From assembly GCA_047629355.1 (NCBI GenBank), contig JBLHWU010000050.1:1-32400 (forward strand): a DNA stretch of 32,400 nucleotides. Direction: 5' to 3'. This DNA is from CAYUNA01 sp047629355. Its GTDB lineage: Bacteria > Bacteroidota > Bacteroidia > Chitinophagales > Saprospiraceae. The notes below the pieces were generated by a model. It saw only the letters and a list, made by a program, of their open reading frames with translations, had not been told where the DNA came from and searched no databases. The position numbers and the translations under genes are program-made. This document shows positions 16,809 to 24,151 of this stretch, piece after piece. The first letter of the stretch is position 1. The number at the start of each line of letters is the position of its first letter.

Positions 16809-18916
16809 ACAATCTCATCCCCTATCAATAACTTCGGCACCTGAAACCGCTGCCCAAATTCCGCCTCCAATTCTCCACATCGCTCAATAAATTCCGCCTT
16901 TCCATAATCATTAATAAACTGAATCACGCCGCCTTTAAACTTCGGAAATCGCCATCCATAAATACTTCCCAAATTAGCCTCTGCCACTGTCTTAATCACT
17001 TTTTCCTGCAAACACCAAACCGCTTCTAGTACTTGGGAAAACATTAATCTATCAATTTTTTTTTGCCTACTAATTTCTGTTTTTGTATTCGGAAAATGCT
17101 CCGTTAATTCCGTCCAAATATGCTTCGTTTCTTTTTCTGGATATTCATAAAAACCCGCTTTTTTATACTTTCCAAATCGCTCTAGGCTAGTCATTTTTTC
17201 CAAAGCAGCCACAGCTGGATGTTGTACATATTTTTTACCATAATGTTCCGCTGCCTGATTTTCATACTCTTGTACGATTTTTATGGAAATATCATCTGCT
17301 AAAGCTAAAGGACCATGTCGCATTCCTGCTTGCACGCCGAGATTGTCGATAATTGCTGGCGAAATACCTTCCAATAGCATCGTAATGCCTTCCAAAATAT
17401 AGGTGTTTTGCACCCGCATCGCATAAAATCCCCAGCCATCTTTGACGATAATCGGCGTTTTTTTAATGGCATGGATAAAGTCATAAGCACGGGCAAGCGT
17501 CTCGTCCGAAGTCTTTTTCCCACGAATGATTTCAACCAAAGGAACGCTTTCCGCAGGTGGAAAAAAGTGTAGCCCAACGTAATTTTCTGGACGACTCGAC
17601 GACTCTGCTAGTTTGGTAATTGGAATCGAAATTGTATTGGTGGCAAACAAGGTATATTCATCCATGTGTGCCTCCGCTTCCTTATTTACTTTGCGTTTCA
17701 CATTGATGTTTTCAAAAACAGCTTCAATCACCAAATCGCAATCTTCAAAATCTTTGGAAGTCTCCGTTGTCGTGATTTTTCCGAGCAATTCTTTCTGATA
17801 TTCTGGTGTGACACGGTGAAGTTTAATCAATTCATCGAGTCGTTTTTTGACATAATCGCGTCCACGGTCAGCCACCAATTTAGAAATATCTTTCAGCACT
17901 ACTTCTTGGCCATTGCGCAAACAGGCTAAGGCAATTCCAGATCCCATTCGACCTGCGCCCACAATGCCGACTTTGCGCGGACGAAACCGACCAAATCCCT
18001 TCGGGCGACTCGCACCTTCCTGCATTTCGGTATAGTTTTTCCAAAAAGCGGTCATCATATTTTTCGCCACCTTGCTTTGCAATAACTTAGTATAGTACCG
18101 ACTTTCAATGCGACTTGCTGTATCAAAATCTACTTTTGACCCTTCAATCAAGGTATTCAAAATTGCCATCGGGGCAGGGTAGTGTCCTTTGTATTTTTGA
18201 CTCATTTCCGCAATCATGGTCGCGATGATGCCTAAATTTTTAGGTGCATTTGCGGTACCGCCAGGAATTTTCTCTCCTTCCACATCCCACCGGCGGCGTC
18301 CTTCTTCCAGTTTTAAAATATAGTCTTTCGCTTTTTGTAATAAGTCCTTTTTATCTTTTGCCAAATCATCAACAATACCCGCTTTCAAAGCTTCTTTAGG
18401 TCGATAGGTCCGTCCATTTGTCAAAATTGGTAAGGCTCTCTCAATTCCCAACAACCACATCAAACGAATCGCGCCACCGTTGCCGGGCATTAGTCCATAT
18501 TTCACTTCTGGAAAACCAACCCGAATTTTTCGTTCATCCAATAAAATGCGATGATGACAGGCCATTGCCAATTCAAAACCTGTTCCAACCGAACGCCCAT
18601 TAATCGCCGCTACTACAGGCACACCTGGACTTTCAAATGCCCGAAATAACTTCCGTAACCGGTTGGAATACGCAAAATATTCCTCTGCTGAACGGTCTTG
18701 AAAGAGGTATTCCAAATCGCCACCCGCCATAAAGGTTTTCTTAGCAGAAGTTAGGATTACCCCTCGCAACTTGCGTTTTTGCTTTTCTTTTAGCAAATGT
18801 TCTAGCACAGGAAAGAGCGCATCTGCAATTTCATGATTTAGAAAATTGTGACTTCTCGCTTCCATGTCAAAGGTTAGCGTGACTATATTATCGGTATCTT
18901 TTCGGTAGTGAATCAT
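16805..18916 (-). CDS. Enoyl-CoA hydratase / 3-hydroxyacyl-CoA dehydrogenase fusion (FadB/FadJ-like)
   Basis: Cytoplasmic beta-oxidation enzyme of 703 residues, the usual length. The N-terminal crotonase domain has the oxyanion strand AGGD (64-67) and both catalytic glutamates, E115 (GTGFEL) and E137 (GFPEVKYGLMPG). A linker leads to the NAD-binding fold with GIVGAGRMGSG (317-327), the dehydrogenase histidine H450 (GLHFFPPAESVPLVEII) and its partner E462, then the helical C-terminal domains. Odd: the usual HFFNP reads HFFPP; the usual GFxxNR reads GFYAMR (496-501), so the family asparagine is Met500; NTSS is NTIS. The hydratase half looks competent, while the dehydrogenase half may be altered in specificity or rate. 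No thiolase gene adjoins. The ATG at 18916 precedes the crotonase domain directly. Confidence 0.9.
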   Translation of the reverse strand: MIHYRKDTDNIVTLTFDMEARSHNFLNHEIADALFPVLEHLLKEKQKRKLRGVILTSAKKTFMAGGDLEYLFQDRSAEEYFAYSNRLRKLFRAFESPGVPVVAAINGRSVGTGFELAMACHHRILLDERKIRVGFPEVKYGLMPGNGGAIRLMWLLGIERALPILTNGRTYRPKEALKAGIVDDLAKDKKDLLQKAKDYILKLEEGRRRWDVEGEKIPGGTANAPKNLGIIATMIAEMSQKYKGHYPAPMAILNTLIEGSKVDFDTASRIESRYYTKLLQSKVAKNMMTAFWKNYTEMQEGASRPKGFGRFRPRKVGIVGAGRMGSGIALACLRNGQEVVLKDISKLVADRGRDYVKKRLDELIKLHRVTPEYQKELLGKITTTETSKDFEDCDLVIEAVFENINVKRKVNKEAEAHMDEYTLFATNTISIPITKLAESSSRPENYVGLHFFPPAESVPLVEIIRGKKTSDETLARAYDFIHAIKKTPIIVKDGWGFYAMRVQNTYILEGITMLLEGISPAIIDNLGVQAGMRHGPLALADDISIKIVQEYENQAAEHYGKKYVQHPAVAALEKMTSLERFGKYKKAGFYEYPEKETKHIWTELTEHFPNTKTEISRQKKIDRLMFSQVLEAVWCLQEKVIKTVAEANLGSIYGWRFPKFKGGVIQFINDYGKAEFIERCGELEAEFGQRFQVPKLLIGDEIV

Positions 18917-18921
18917 TTCTT

Positions 18922-18956
18922 TTAACGGTTAATGTTTAGTGGTGAATGGTTAATGT
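18922..18956. repeat. Heptad-periodic tract upstream of the FadB/J-like gene
   Basis: Five 7-mers TTAACGG TTAATGT TTAGTGG TGAATGG TTAATGT, beginning five bases outside the start codon. Confidence 0.65.
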
Positions 18957-18958
18957 GG

Positions 18959-18966
18959 CAAAAATA
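18959..18966 (-). promoter_or_regulatory. Possible -7 element TATTTTTG for the FadB/J-like gene
   Basis: The complement of CAAAAATA fits TAnnTTTG and lies about 43 bases before the start. No -33 TTG is seen at the normal distance. Confidence 0.35.
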
Positions 18967-19060
18967 GGATTTGAAAATTGAAATAGGTAAGACTTTCCAA
19001 ACTTGTCTGAAAAAAAAGGGAATCGGTAGAAGTTTAGTGCACTTTTTTGAAATAGAATAC

Positions 19061-19068
19061 TATATTTG
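19061..19068 (+). promoter_or_regulatory. -7 element TATATTTG upstream of the small coiled-coil gene
   Basis: Fits TAnnTTTG, 90 bases before the ATG at 19158. The leader then contains the heptad tract. Confidence 0.45.
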
Positions 19069-19119
19069 CTGTGAAAGGATTGCATTGCTGAATTTATAAA
19101 AATAAAAGGTGTGCCGCGT

Positions 19120-19154
19120 CGTCAACCGTCCGCTGTTCACCGTCAACCGTTTCA
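19120..19154. repeat. Heptad-periodic tract before the coiled-coil gene
   Basis: CGTCAAC CGTCCGC TGTTCAC CGTCAAC CGTTTCA, five 7-mers ending three bases before the ATG. Confidence 0.65.
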
Positions 19155-19157
19155 AAA

Positions 19158-19490
19158 ATGGCAGGAAGTAAATTAAGAGTTACCGGATTTACCCGTTTTT
19201 TATTATTTATGATGATTGTAGTACCCGCTGCATTCATTGGGTCATCTTATTATAATGGAGAGGATGGTTTGCAAAAAGCAAAGGATTTAGTCGGGATTGG
19301 TGGTGAAAAAACAGAGACTGTTGGTAGCAATACGTCAACCGATACGGGCAGTTCTACCAATTCTACAAGTACGGCTGAATTGGAAGATTGCATTGATGCT
19401 TTGGCGCGCATGGAACGAAGATTAGAGCGTCGGGACCAGGAAATTGAAGATTTAGAGGCAAAGATTGTTGCGCTGAGAAAAGGAAATTAA
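19158..19490 (+). CDS. Small membrane-anchored coiled-coil protein
   Basis: Unrecognised 110-residue protein. One membrane span at about 12-30 (RFLLFMMIVVPAAFIGSSYY), a Ser/Thr/Gly-rich flexible linker at about 52-72, then a charged coiled coil to the C-terminus (ELEDCIDALARMERRLERRD then QEIEDLEAKIVALRK). This layout suggests a membrane tether or adaptor. It is 28 bases upstream of the DoxX-like gene on the same strand, so the two are probably co-transcribed. Confidence 0.75.
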   Translation: MAGSKLRVTGFTRFLLFMMIVVPAAFIGSSYYNGEDGLQKAKDLVGIGGEKTETVGSNTSTDTGSSTNSTSTAELEDCIDALARMERRLERRDQEIEDLEAKIVALRKGN

Positions 19491-19518
19491 AGACTTATGA
19501 CTTTTTAAAATTTCTTAA

Positions 19519-20058
19519 ATGAAATTCTCCAAAGCAGATAAACTCGATATTTTTGAAAACGCGATAAGCTGGATTGTTGTCTTTGCCATGTACATTTATG
19601 GAGGAGCGAAAGCGATGCAATTTAGCGGCGTAGCAGCTATTGATAAAACGGTGGCTGAAATGACGGGGATGGAGTTGATGTGGGTATTTTATGGTTATTC
19701 CTATGGGTTCGTACTGACTTTGGGCGCAATGGAAATTATTGGTGGAACGCTGATCTTATTTAAAAAGACGCGTCTGTTGGGTTGCCTTTTCATCTCTGCT
19801 ATTTTGGTTAATGTCATTTTACAAGATATTTTTTATGGGGTGCATGTCGGTGCATTGAAAGCGGCGATTTTGTATCAAATTTGTATCTTAATTATTTTGT
19901 GGCTACATAAGGATAAGGTGATTATGAGTATTCAATCGTTGTTGATTTCTACGAAATGGAATGGGGATTGGCGGTTTTTATTGGTGAAATTATTGATTGC
20001 GTTTTTGTTGTTTGTGGTGTTGAGGGTGGGGGAGTATTGGGTGACGATTGGGCTTTAA
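19519..20058 (+). CDS. DoxX-like integral membrane protein
   Basis: 179 residues with about four or five hydrophobic spans (ISWIVVFAMYIYGGAKAM; FVLTLGAMEIIGGTLILF; LLGCLFISAILVNVILQDIF; AAILYQICILIILWL; FLLVKLLIAFLLFVVLRVG). The first span with YGGAKAMQ and the EIIGG helix are what DoxX/DoxD-like proteins show; assignment rests on this layout only. Function unknown; the family is loosely tied to redox or quinone chemistry. It follows the coiled-coil gene closely. Nothing catalytic can be identified. Confidence 0.6.
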   Translation: MKFSKADKLDIFENAISWIVVFAMYIYGGAKAMQFSGVAAIDKTVAEMTGMELMWVFYGYSYGFVLTLGAMEIIGGTLILFKKTRLLGCLFISAILVNVILQDIFYGVHVGALKAAILYQICILIILWLHKDKVIMSIQSLLISTKWNGDWRFLLVKLLIAFLLFVVLRVGEYWVTIGL

Positions 20059-20100
20059 TCTTGAAAAATATTTAACGAAAATTTCCTTGGTTCTACATTA

Positions 20101-20262
20101 AGTAAAAACGATTTAATAAGTTGGACCATAATGCGCCGTAATTTTTTCTTCTAAAGAATTCAAAAAATCGTTGCATAGCCTTCGTTACGGAACTATTTTT
20201 TGTGTTTTTTTAAAGGGAAAAGGACAAGCATAATGGCCCAAGTTATTGAATCGTTTTTTACT
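20101..20262 (-). repeat. MITE-like element family A, copy A2
   Basis: 162 bp, near-identical reverse complement of A1 (7853-8013), with the same ends (AGTAAAAACGATTTAATAAG at the left) and the same inner palindrome. It joins B4 through TTACTAAGTAA exactly as A1 joins B2. Confidence 0.85.
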
Positions 20263-20263
20263 A

Positions 20264-20426
20264 AGTAACGGTCAAAAAATAAGTTCCCCAACTCTCCTGT
20301 ATTTCTTTTGCTCTTATTTTTCACTTTTGAAACAGTCATTATGTATAGATAACTCCTATTTCAAAAGCAAAAAATAAGACCAAAATAAACGAGTATAGTT
20401 GGGGAACTTATTCTTTCACCGTTACT
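20264..20426 (+). repeat. MITE-like element family B, copy B4 (most complete)
   Basis: 163 bp; AGTAACGGTCAAAAAATAAG (left) against the complement of CTTATTCTTTCACCGTTACT (right), with TTCACTTTTGAAACAG and CTATTTCAAAAGCA as inner inverted blocks. Another partial end (AAGTAACGGTGTTATTTTTT) follows at 20427. Confidence 0.85.
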
Positions 20427-20480
20427 AAGTAACGGTGTTATTTTTTTCGGTTATTAAGACTCTTGTATCGTTTTCTGTCA

Positions 20481-20547
20481 ACAGGGAGTTTGGGGGGCAA
20501 AATTGGATTTAAGTCCAATTTTGCCCTTCAAACTCCCTGTTTTTTTA
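20481..20547. terminator. Palindrome P-8, bidirectional-looking terminator
   Basis: ACAGGGAGTTTG...GGGCAAAATTGGA against TCCAATTTTGCCC...CAAACTCCCTGT with one mismatch, followed by seven T. It lies between the convergent DoxX-like and LysR genes and belongs to the palindrome family. Confidence 0.85.
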
Positions 20548-20568
20548 CTTGTTTCTAATCTTTTCCGT

Positions 20569-21492
20569 CTAATATTTCTCAAACCAGTCAAAATGTTCCT
20601 TAATAATTCGGTCTTTGTCTGATTTTATATATTCCAAAAATTTCTTAGCGGCAGGCGACAATTTTTTTGATTTGAGCCAAACTAGATTCCAATGGGACGT
20701 AATGGGTAAACCTCGATAAGGAATGATTTCTAAGTCCTGATTCTTTAACTCATTTTTAATCCCGATAAGCGGCATGATGGAGTACCCCAATCCTGCGACT
20801 ACAGCTTGTTTTAAAGCTTCGTTGGAAGTCAATTGCATTTTCTTAAAAATGGGTATTTTTTTTTTGGTAATAAACGCTTCCATCGCAGCACCAGTTGCTG
20901 ACCCTTTTTCTCTAAACAACAATGGATGCTTTTTGAAAAGGCGAATAATGGGTTCTTTTGGATTGCGATTTAAGCAAGTTCCACCGACTAAGAACAGCTT
21001 ATTTTGCATCAATTCTACATGGTTCAAATTCAACTGTTTTGGTAATACCGACACCAGTGAAAAATCAACTTCATTTTGCTCCAAACTTTCTACCACACGC
21101 GTCTTGTTGGTCACATCCATTTCCAAATCTACACCACTGTGCTCGTGCATAAAATCGGCTAAAAAATAAGGCATGACATATTTTGCTGTCGAAGCAATGG
21201 ATAATTTTATACGTCCGGCAAGTTTACCTTTAAAAGACTTGGTATTGTAATTAATCACTTCTATTTCATCCAAAATTCTCTGAGCTGACCGTGCTACTTC
21301 TTTACCAAAATCTGTGATGTAAAGTTGCCTTCCGACCACTTCCGTCAATGGAATATCAAATTGTTTTTGAAAGTTTTTAAGCTGAATGGACACGGCTGGC
21401 TGGGTCAAATAGAGGGCTTCCGATGCTTTTGTAACACTCTGACAGTCAGTTAGTTTAACAAATATTTTAAGTTGGTGTAAAGTAAAATTCAT
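20569..21492 (-). CDS. LysR-family transcriptional regulator (CbbR-like)
   Basis: 307 residues, the normal family length. The N-terminal winged helix-turn-helix MNFTLHQLKIFVKLTDCQSV...ASEALYLTQPAVSIQLKNFQ spans residues 1-60, then a linker helix, then the periplasmic-binding-protein-like effector domain from about 90 (GRIKLSIASTAKYVMPYFLA, GSATGAAMEAF, GLGYSIMPLIGI). The general resemblance is to CbbR/CysB-like members; the effector is unknown. It is divergent from the small ORF/SulP/isocitrate dehydrogenase run with a 109-base gap holding palindromic sites, so it probably controls both itself and that operon. Confidence 0.9.
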   Translation of the reverse strand: MNFTLHQLKIFVKLTDCQSVTKASEALYLTQPAVSIQLKNFQKQFDIPLTEVVGRQLYITDFGKEVARSAQRILDEIEVINYNTKSFKGKLAGRIKLSIASTAKYVMPYFLADFMHEHSGVDLEMDVTNKTRVVESLEQNEVDFSLVSVLPKQLNLNHVELMQNKLFLVGGTCLNRNPKEPIIRLFKKHPLLFREKGSATGAAMEAFITKKKIPIFKKMQLTSNEALKQAVVAGLGYSIMPLIGIKNELKNQDLEIIPYRGLPITSHWNLVWLKSKKLSPAAKKFLEYIKSDKDRIIKEHFDWFEKY

Positions 21493-21538
21493 AAAGGTTT
21501 GTTTATGTATTCCATTAAAAGTATAAATGCAAATTTAT
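21490..21538. promoter_or_regulatory. Candidate LysR operator sites
   Basis: Two inverted repeats: CATAAA-N6-TTTATG (21490-21507, over the LysR start) and ATAAAT-N4-ATTTAT (21523-21538), just upstream of the divergent promoter. LysR regulators usually bind such T-N11-A type dyads in the shared intergenic region. Confidence 0.5.
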
Positions 21539-21551
21539 GAAAAACCTGAAC

Positions 21552-21559
21552 TACTTTTG
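21552..21559 (+). promoter_or_regulatory. -7 element TACTTTTG of the SulP operon
   Basis: Fits TAnnTTTG, 43 bases before the ATG at 21602 and 14 bases past the second dyad. No clear -33 TTG, consistent with activator dependence. Confidence 0.6.
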
Positions 21560-21601
21560 CACTGTAGAACAAAATAATTTGTCAAAAAATAATCGAAAAA
21601 A

Positions 21602-21832
21602 ATGGAACAACTAAAACAAATTGTCAAAAAAAGAGCATTCCTTAAAGGGCAATATTTTGCGTTAAAAAACACTGCCTTATGGTCGAAAATGGTAGGAATT
21701 ATCACTCTATTGGTGCTAATATTGGTCTTATCGGCAACAAATAACTATTTGTTTTTTGACGTCTTGCTAAATTCATCAGGAATCATTCTGTTGGTGAGTG
21801 TAATTAGTTTTTTAGAAAATAAAGAGAAGTAA
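21602..21832 (+). CDS. Small membrane protein, unknown
   Basis: 76 residues with a basic N-terminus (MEQLKQIVKKRAFLKGQ) and two hydrophobic spans (about 29-47, MVGIITLLVLILVLSA; about 52-71, FDVLLNSSGIILLVSVISF). Not recognised. First ORF after the LysR-linked promoter, followed after 58 bases by the next small ORF, so probably part of the operon. Confidence 0.6.
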   Translation: MEQLKQIVKKRAFLKGQYFALKNTALWSKMVGIITLLVLILVLSATNNYLFFDVLLNSSGIILLVSVISFLENKEK

Positions 21833-21890
21833 AACTAAGAATCAGACACCCTGAAAAAACTAGCTCAAAAATCATCATAAATTTACCAAA

Positions 21891-22181
21891 ATGACAGCTA
21901 CAGAAACAATTCAAAAAGTAAAATTAGTCAACGGAAATTTTTCACCTTCAGAAGCGTCTGATGCGATGAGAAATTTAATTCAGGGAGCTATCAATTTCAA
22001 TAAAACCAACCGACTAAAGCTATTAATTGAAGACGAAGGACAAGATACCAGTAGCTTATGTGGCAATATTGATAGTTTGTGTGGCTGTGAAGAAACGGCT
22101 AACAACATTATTGCAGAAGCCCGAAAATCAGGGCAAAAAGTTGCGGTCAAAGCATTTTTGAAAGTGTCAATAGTGGAATAA
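21891..22181 (+). CDS. Small cysteine-containing soluble protein, unknown
   Basis: 96 residues, no signal or membrane span. The first half is helical and basic (SDAMRNLIQGAINFNKTNRL); the middle has a cysteine cluster SLCGNIDSLCGCEETA (four residues of C/G character in CxxxxxxCxC), then a helical tail with AVKAFLKVSIVE. The cysteines could bind metal or sense redox. It precedes the SulP gene; the family is not one I can name. Confidence 0.65.
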   Translation: MTATETIQKVKLVNGNFSPSEASDAMRNLIQGAINFNKTNRLKLLIEDEGQDTSSLCGNIDSLCGCEETANNIIAEARKSGQKVAVKAFLKVSIVE

Positions 22182-22219
22182 AAAATCTTCTATTTTATTA
22201 TCAATTCCTTAATATGAGC

Positions 22220-22338
22220 AAAGTCGAAGGTCGACTTTATTTTTCATTGGGAGGAAACTTATCATTTTCTCCCAACTTTATCTTCAAGCATCAAGTTTAA
22301 TGATGCATTCATCGTCAAAAGTTGTTTGAAAACAACAA
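22220..22338 (+). promoter_or_regulatory. Structured leader of the SulP gene
   Basis: AAAGTCGA/TCGACTTT with loop AGG (22220-22238) followed by ATTTTTC, then a GGGAGGAAA/TTTTCTCCC pair (about 22250-22274), then GTTGTTTGAAAACAAC (22321-22336) just ahead of the start. It could attenuate transcription or fold around the ribosome site. No known riboswitch recognised. Confidence 0.45.
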
Positions 22339-22349
22339 ACTCGATAAAC

Positions 22350-24095
22350 ATGCAAAAAATCATAGCACCTTACAAAGATTCATTCAAAGCGGACATTACA
22401 GGTGGATTGTTGGCTGCCATTATTGGATTGCCGATGGGATTGGCTTTTGGTATACAATCCGGATTAGGAGCAGCAGCGGGGATTTATACTGCCATTATTT
22501 TAGCAATTATCGCCTTCATTTTTGGAGGAACTAAAACGCTCATTACTGACCCTACCGGACCAATGACAGTTGTGGCAGCGACAGTTGTTTCTTCGAGTTT
22601 AGCTGCCGCGGGTGATTTGGCGACCGCGATGCCATTAATCGTAGCGACCTTTGTGTTAGCGGGGGTTTTTGAATTACTATTTGGCGTGCTTAACCTAGGA
22701 AAATACGTCAAATTTTTGCCCTATCCCGTCCTTTCTGGCTTTATGGCAGGTATCGGCGTGATTATAATTTCTGTACAAATTTTTCCTCTGATGGGGCAAG
22801 TTTCACCCAGAGGATTTACTAATATTATTACGGGTTTGGGAGAAGGCATTGGACATTTGAACCAGCAAGCCTTGTTTTTAGGCGCATTAACCATTGCCAT
22901 CGTTTATCTTCTTCCATTACTGACTAAAAAAATTCCATCCATTCTTGCAGCCTTGATTATCGGTACGCTGGTTTCCGTTGGTTTCGGGATGAATGTCCCC
23001 GTAATTGGTTTCATTCCGACTACTTTACCTTCCATGCAGTTGGGTCTTTTAGGACAACTCAATTGGTCGGATTTATCAATTATTATTCCGCCTGCGATTA
23101 TGATTGGCGGCTTGGGTGTGATTGATACATTACTGACTTCGGTAGTGGCTGACAATCTGACCAAAACAAAGCATGACAGTCGCAGAACGGTTATTGGTCA
23201 GGGAATTGGAAATATTATAGTGGGTTTATTCGGTGGAATTCCAGGAGCTGGCGCAACGATGGGAACGGTCACGAATATAAAAGCAGGGGCAAGAACTAAG
23301 CTATCCGGACTGATGAAAGGCGTATTTTTATTGCTCATTATTATGAGTGTTGCTCAATATGTGGCTTATGTGCCCATGCCTGTACTTGCCGGATTATTGA
23401 TTACAATTGGTATTGGCATTATTGATTATAAAGGCATTAAAATGTTGTTTAAAATTCCAAAACAAGATGCAATCGTCTGGGCAATCGTGCTTTTAGTGAC
23501 CTTATTTGATAATTTATTAAATGCCGTTGCGGTTGGGTTTTTATTATCTGCCATATTGTTTATCGGTAGATTGTCGAAATCAATGATGGATTCCCAACAA
23601 GTTGACGGTTTGAAAGATTTGAATTTATCTCCTGCAATTTCTGATGCCTTAGTTAAGAAAGTTCATGTACAGCACATTAGTGGTCCACTTTTCTTTGGTT
23701 GTGCCAGTAGTTTTCGCCACCAATGTGAAGCTATTAACAATGTATTTGCGGCAATATTGAGGATGGAGGACATGCCTTTTTTAGACCAGAGTGGTTTGGT
23801 GACGTTGGAAGCGGTTATTGAAGATTGGCAGGACAAAGGGATGGCTGTTTATTTGACTGGGGCGAACGAGGTGATTTTGAAAAGTATGAAGCAAACGAAT
23901 ATTATTCCGAAATTAATTAGCAAAGAACATTGTTTTAGAAATGCGGAGGATTGTCTGCTTGCTGCTTTAGTTGCTATCAATCAAGGAAAACATTTGGGAA
24001 ATAATCAAAAAAGGGAACAGGTCAAACAGCGGGTTTCTGAACGTTATGTTCCTACTTTTTCTGAAGTTGCGATATCTACTTTTTCTGAAAATTAA
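22350..24095 (+). CDS. SulP-family anion transporter with STAS domain
   Basis: Inner-membrane transporter of the SulP (SLC26) family, about 581 residues from the ATG at 22350; a TTG at 22326 also opens the frame but lies in a hairpin. Seen: the N-terminal FKADITGGLLAAIIGLPMGL and FGIQSGLGAAAGIYTAI, the family signature GGTKTLITDPTGPMTVVAAT, LPYPVLSGFMAGIGVIIISV and GLFGGIPGAGATMGTVTNIK, about 12 spans to residue 415, then a short STAS domain (HISGPLFFGCASSF, FLDQSGLVTLEAVI). Substrate may be sulfate, bicarbonate or another anion; sequence alone does not decide. It lies between the small ORFs and isocitrate dehydrogenase under a CbbR-like regulator, so bicarbonate or an organic acid is an attractive but unproven idea. 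Confidence 0.9.
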   Translation: MQKIIAPYKDSFKADITGGLLAAIIGLPMGLAFGIQSGLGAAAGIYTAIILAIIAFIFGGTKTLITDPTGPMTVVAATVVSSSLAAAGDLATAMPLIVATFVLAGVFELLFGVLNLGKYVKFLPYPVLSGFMAGIGVIIISVQIFPLMGQVSPRGFTNIITGLGEGIGHLNQQALFLGALTIAIVYLLPLLTKKIPSILAALIIGTLVSVGFGMNVPVIGFIPTTLPSMQLGLLGQLNWSDLSIIIPPAIMIGGLGVIDTLLTSVVADNLTKTKHDSRRTVIGQGIGNIIVGLFGGIPGAGATMGTVTNIKAGARTKLSGLMKGVFLLLIIMSVAQYVAYVPMPVLAGLLITIGIGIIDYKGIKMLFKIPKQDAIVWAIVLLVTLFDNLLNAVAVGFLLSAILFIGRLSKSMMDSQQVDGLKDLNLSPAISDALVKKVHVQHISGPLFFGCASSFRHQCEAINNVFAAILRMEDMPFLDQSGLVTLEAVIEDWQDKGMAVYLTGANEVILKSMKQTNIIPKLISKEHCFRNAEDCLLAALVAINQGKHLGNNQKREQVKQRVSERYVPTFSEVAISTFSEN

Positions 24096-24151
24096 TATGC
24101 GTTTTAATACACCTATTAACGACCATTTTTAAAAACTAAACTATAAAAAAC

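Noticed and set aside
22326..22349. TTG at 22326 as the start of the SulP gene
   Set aside because: It falls in the GTTGTTT/AAACAAC hairpin, and the ATG at 22350 lies directly before the conserved N-terminus.
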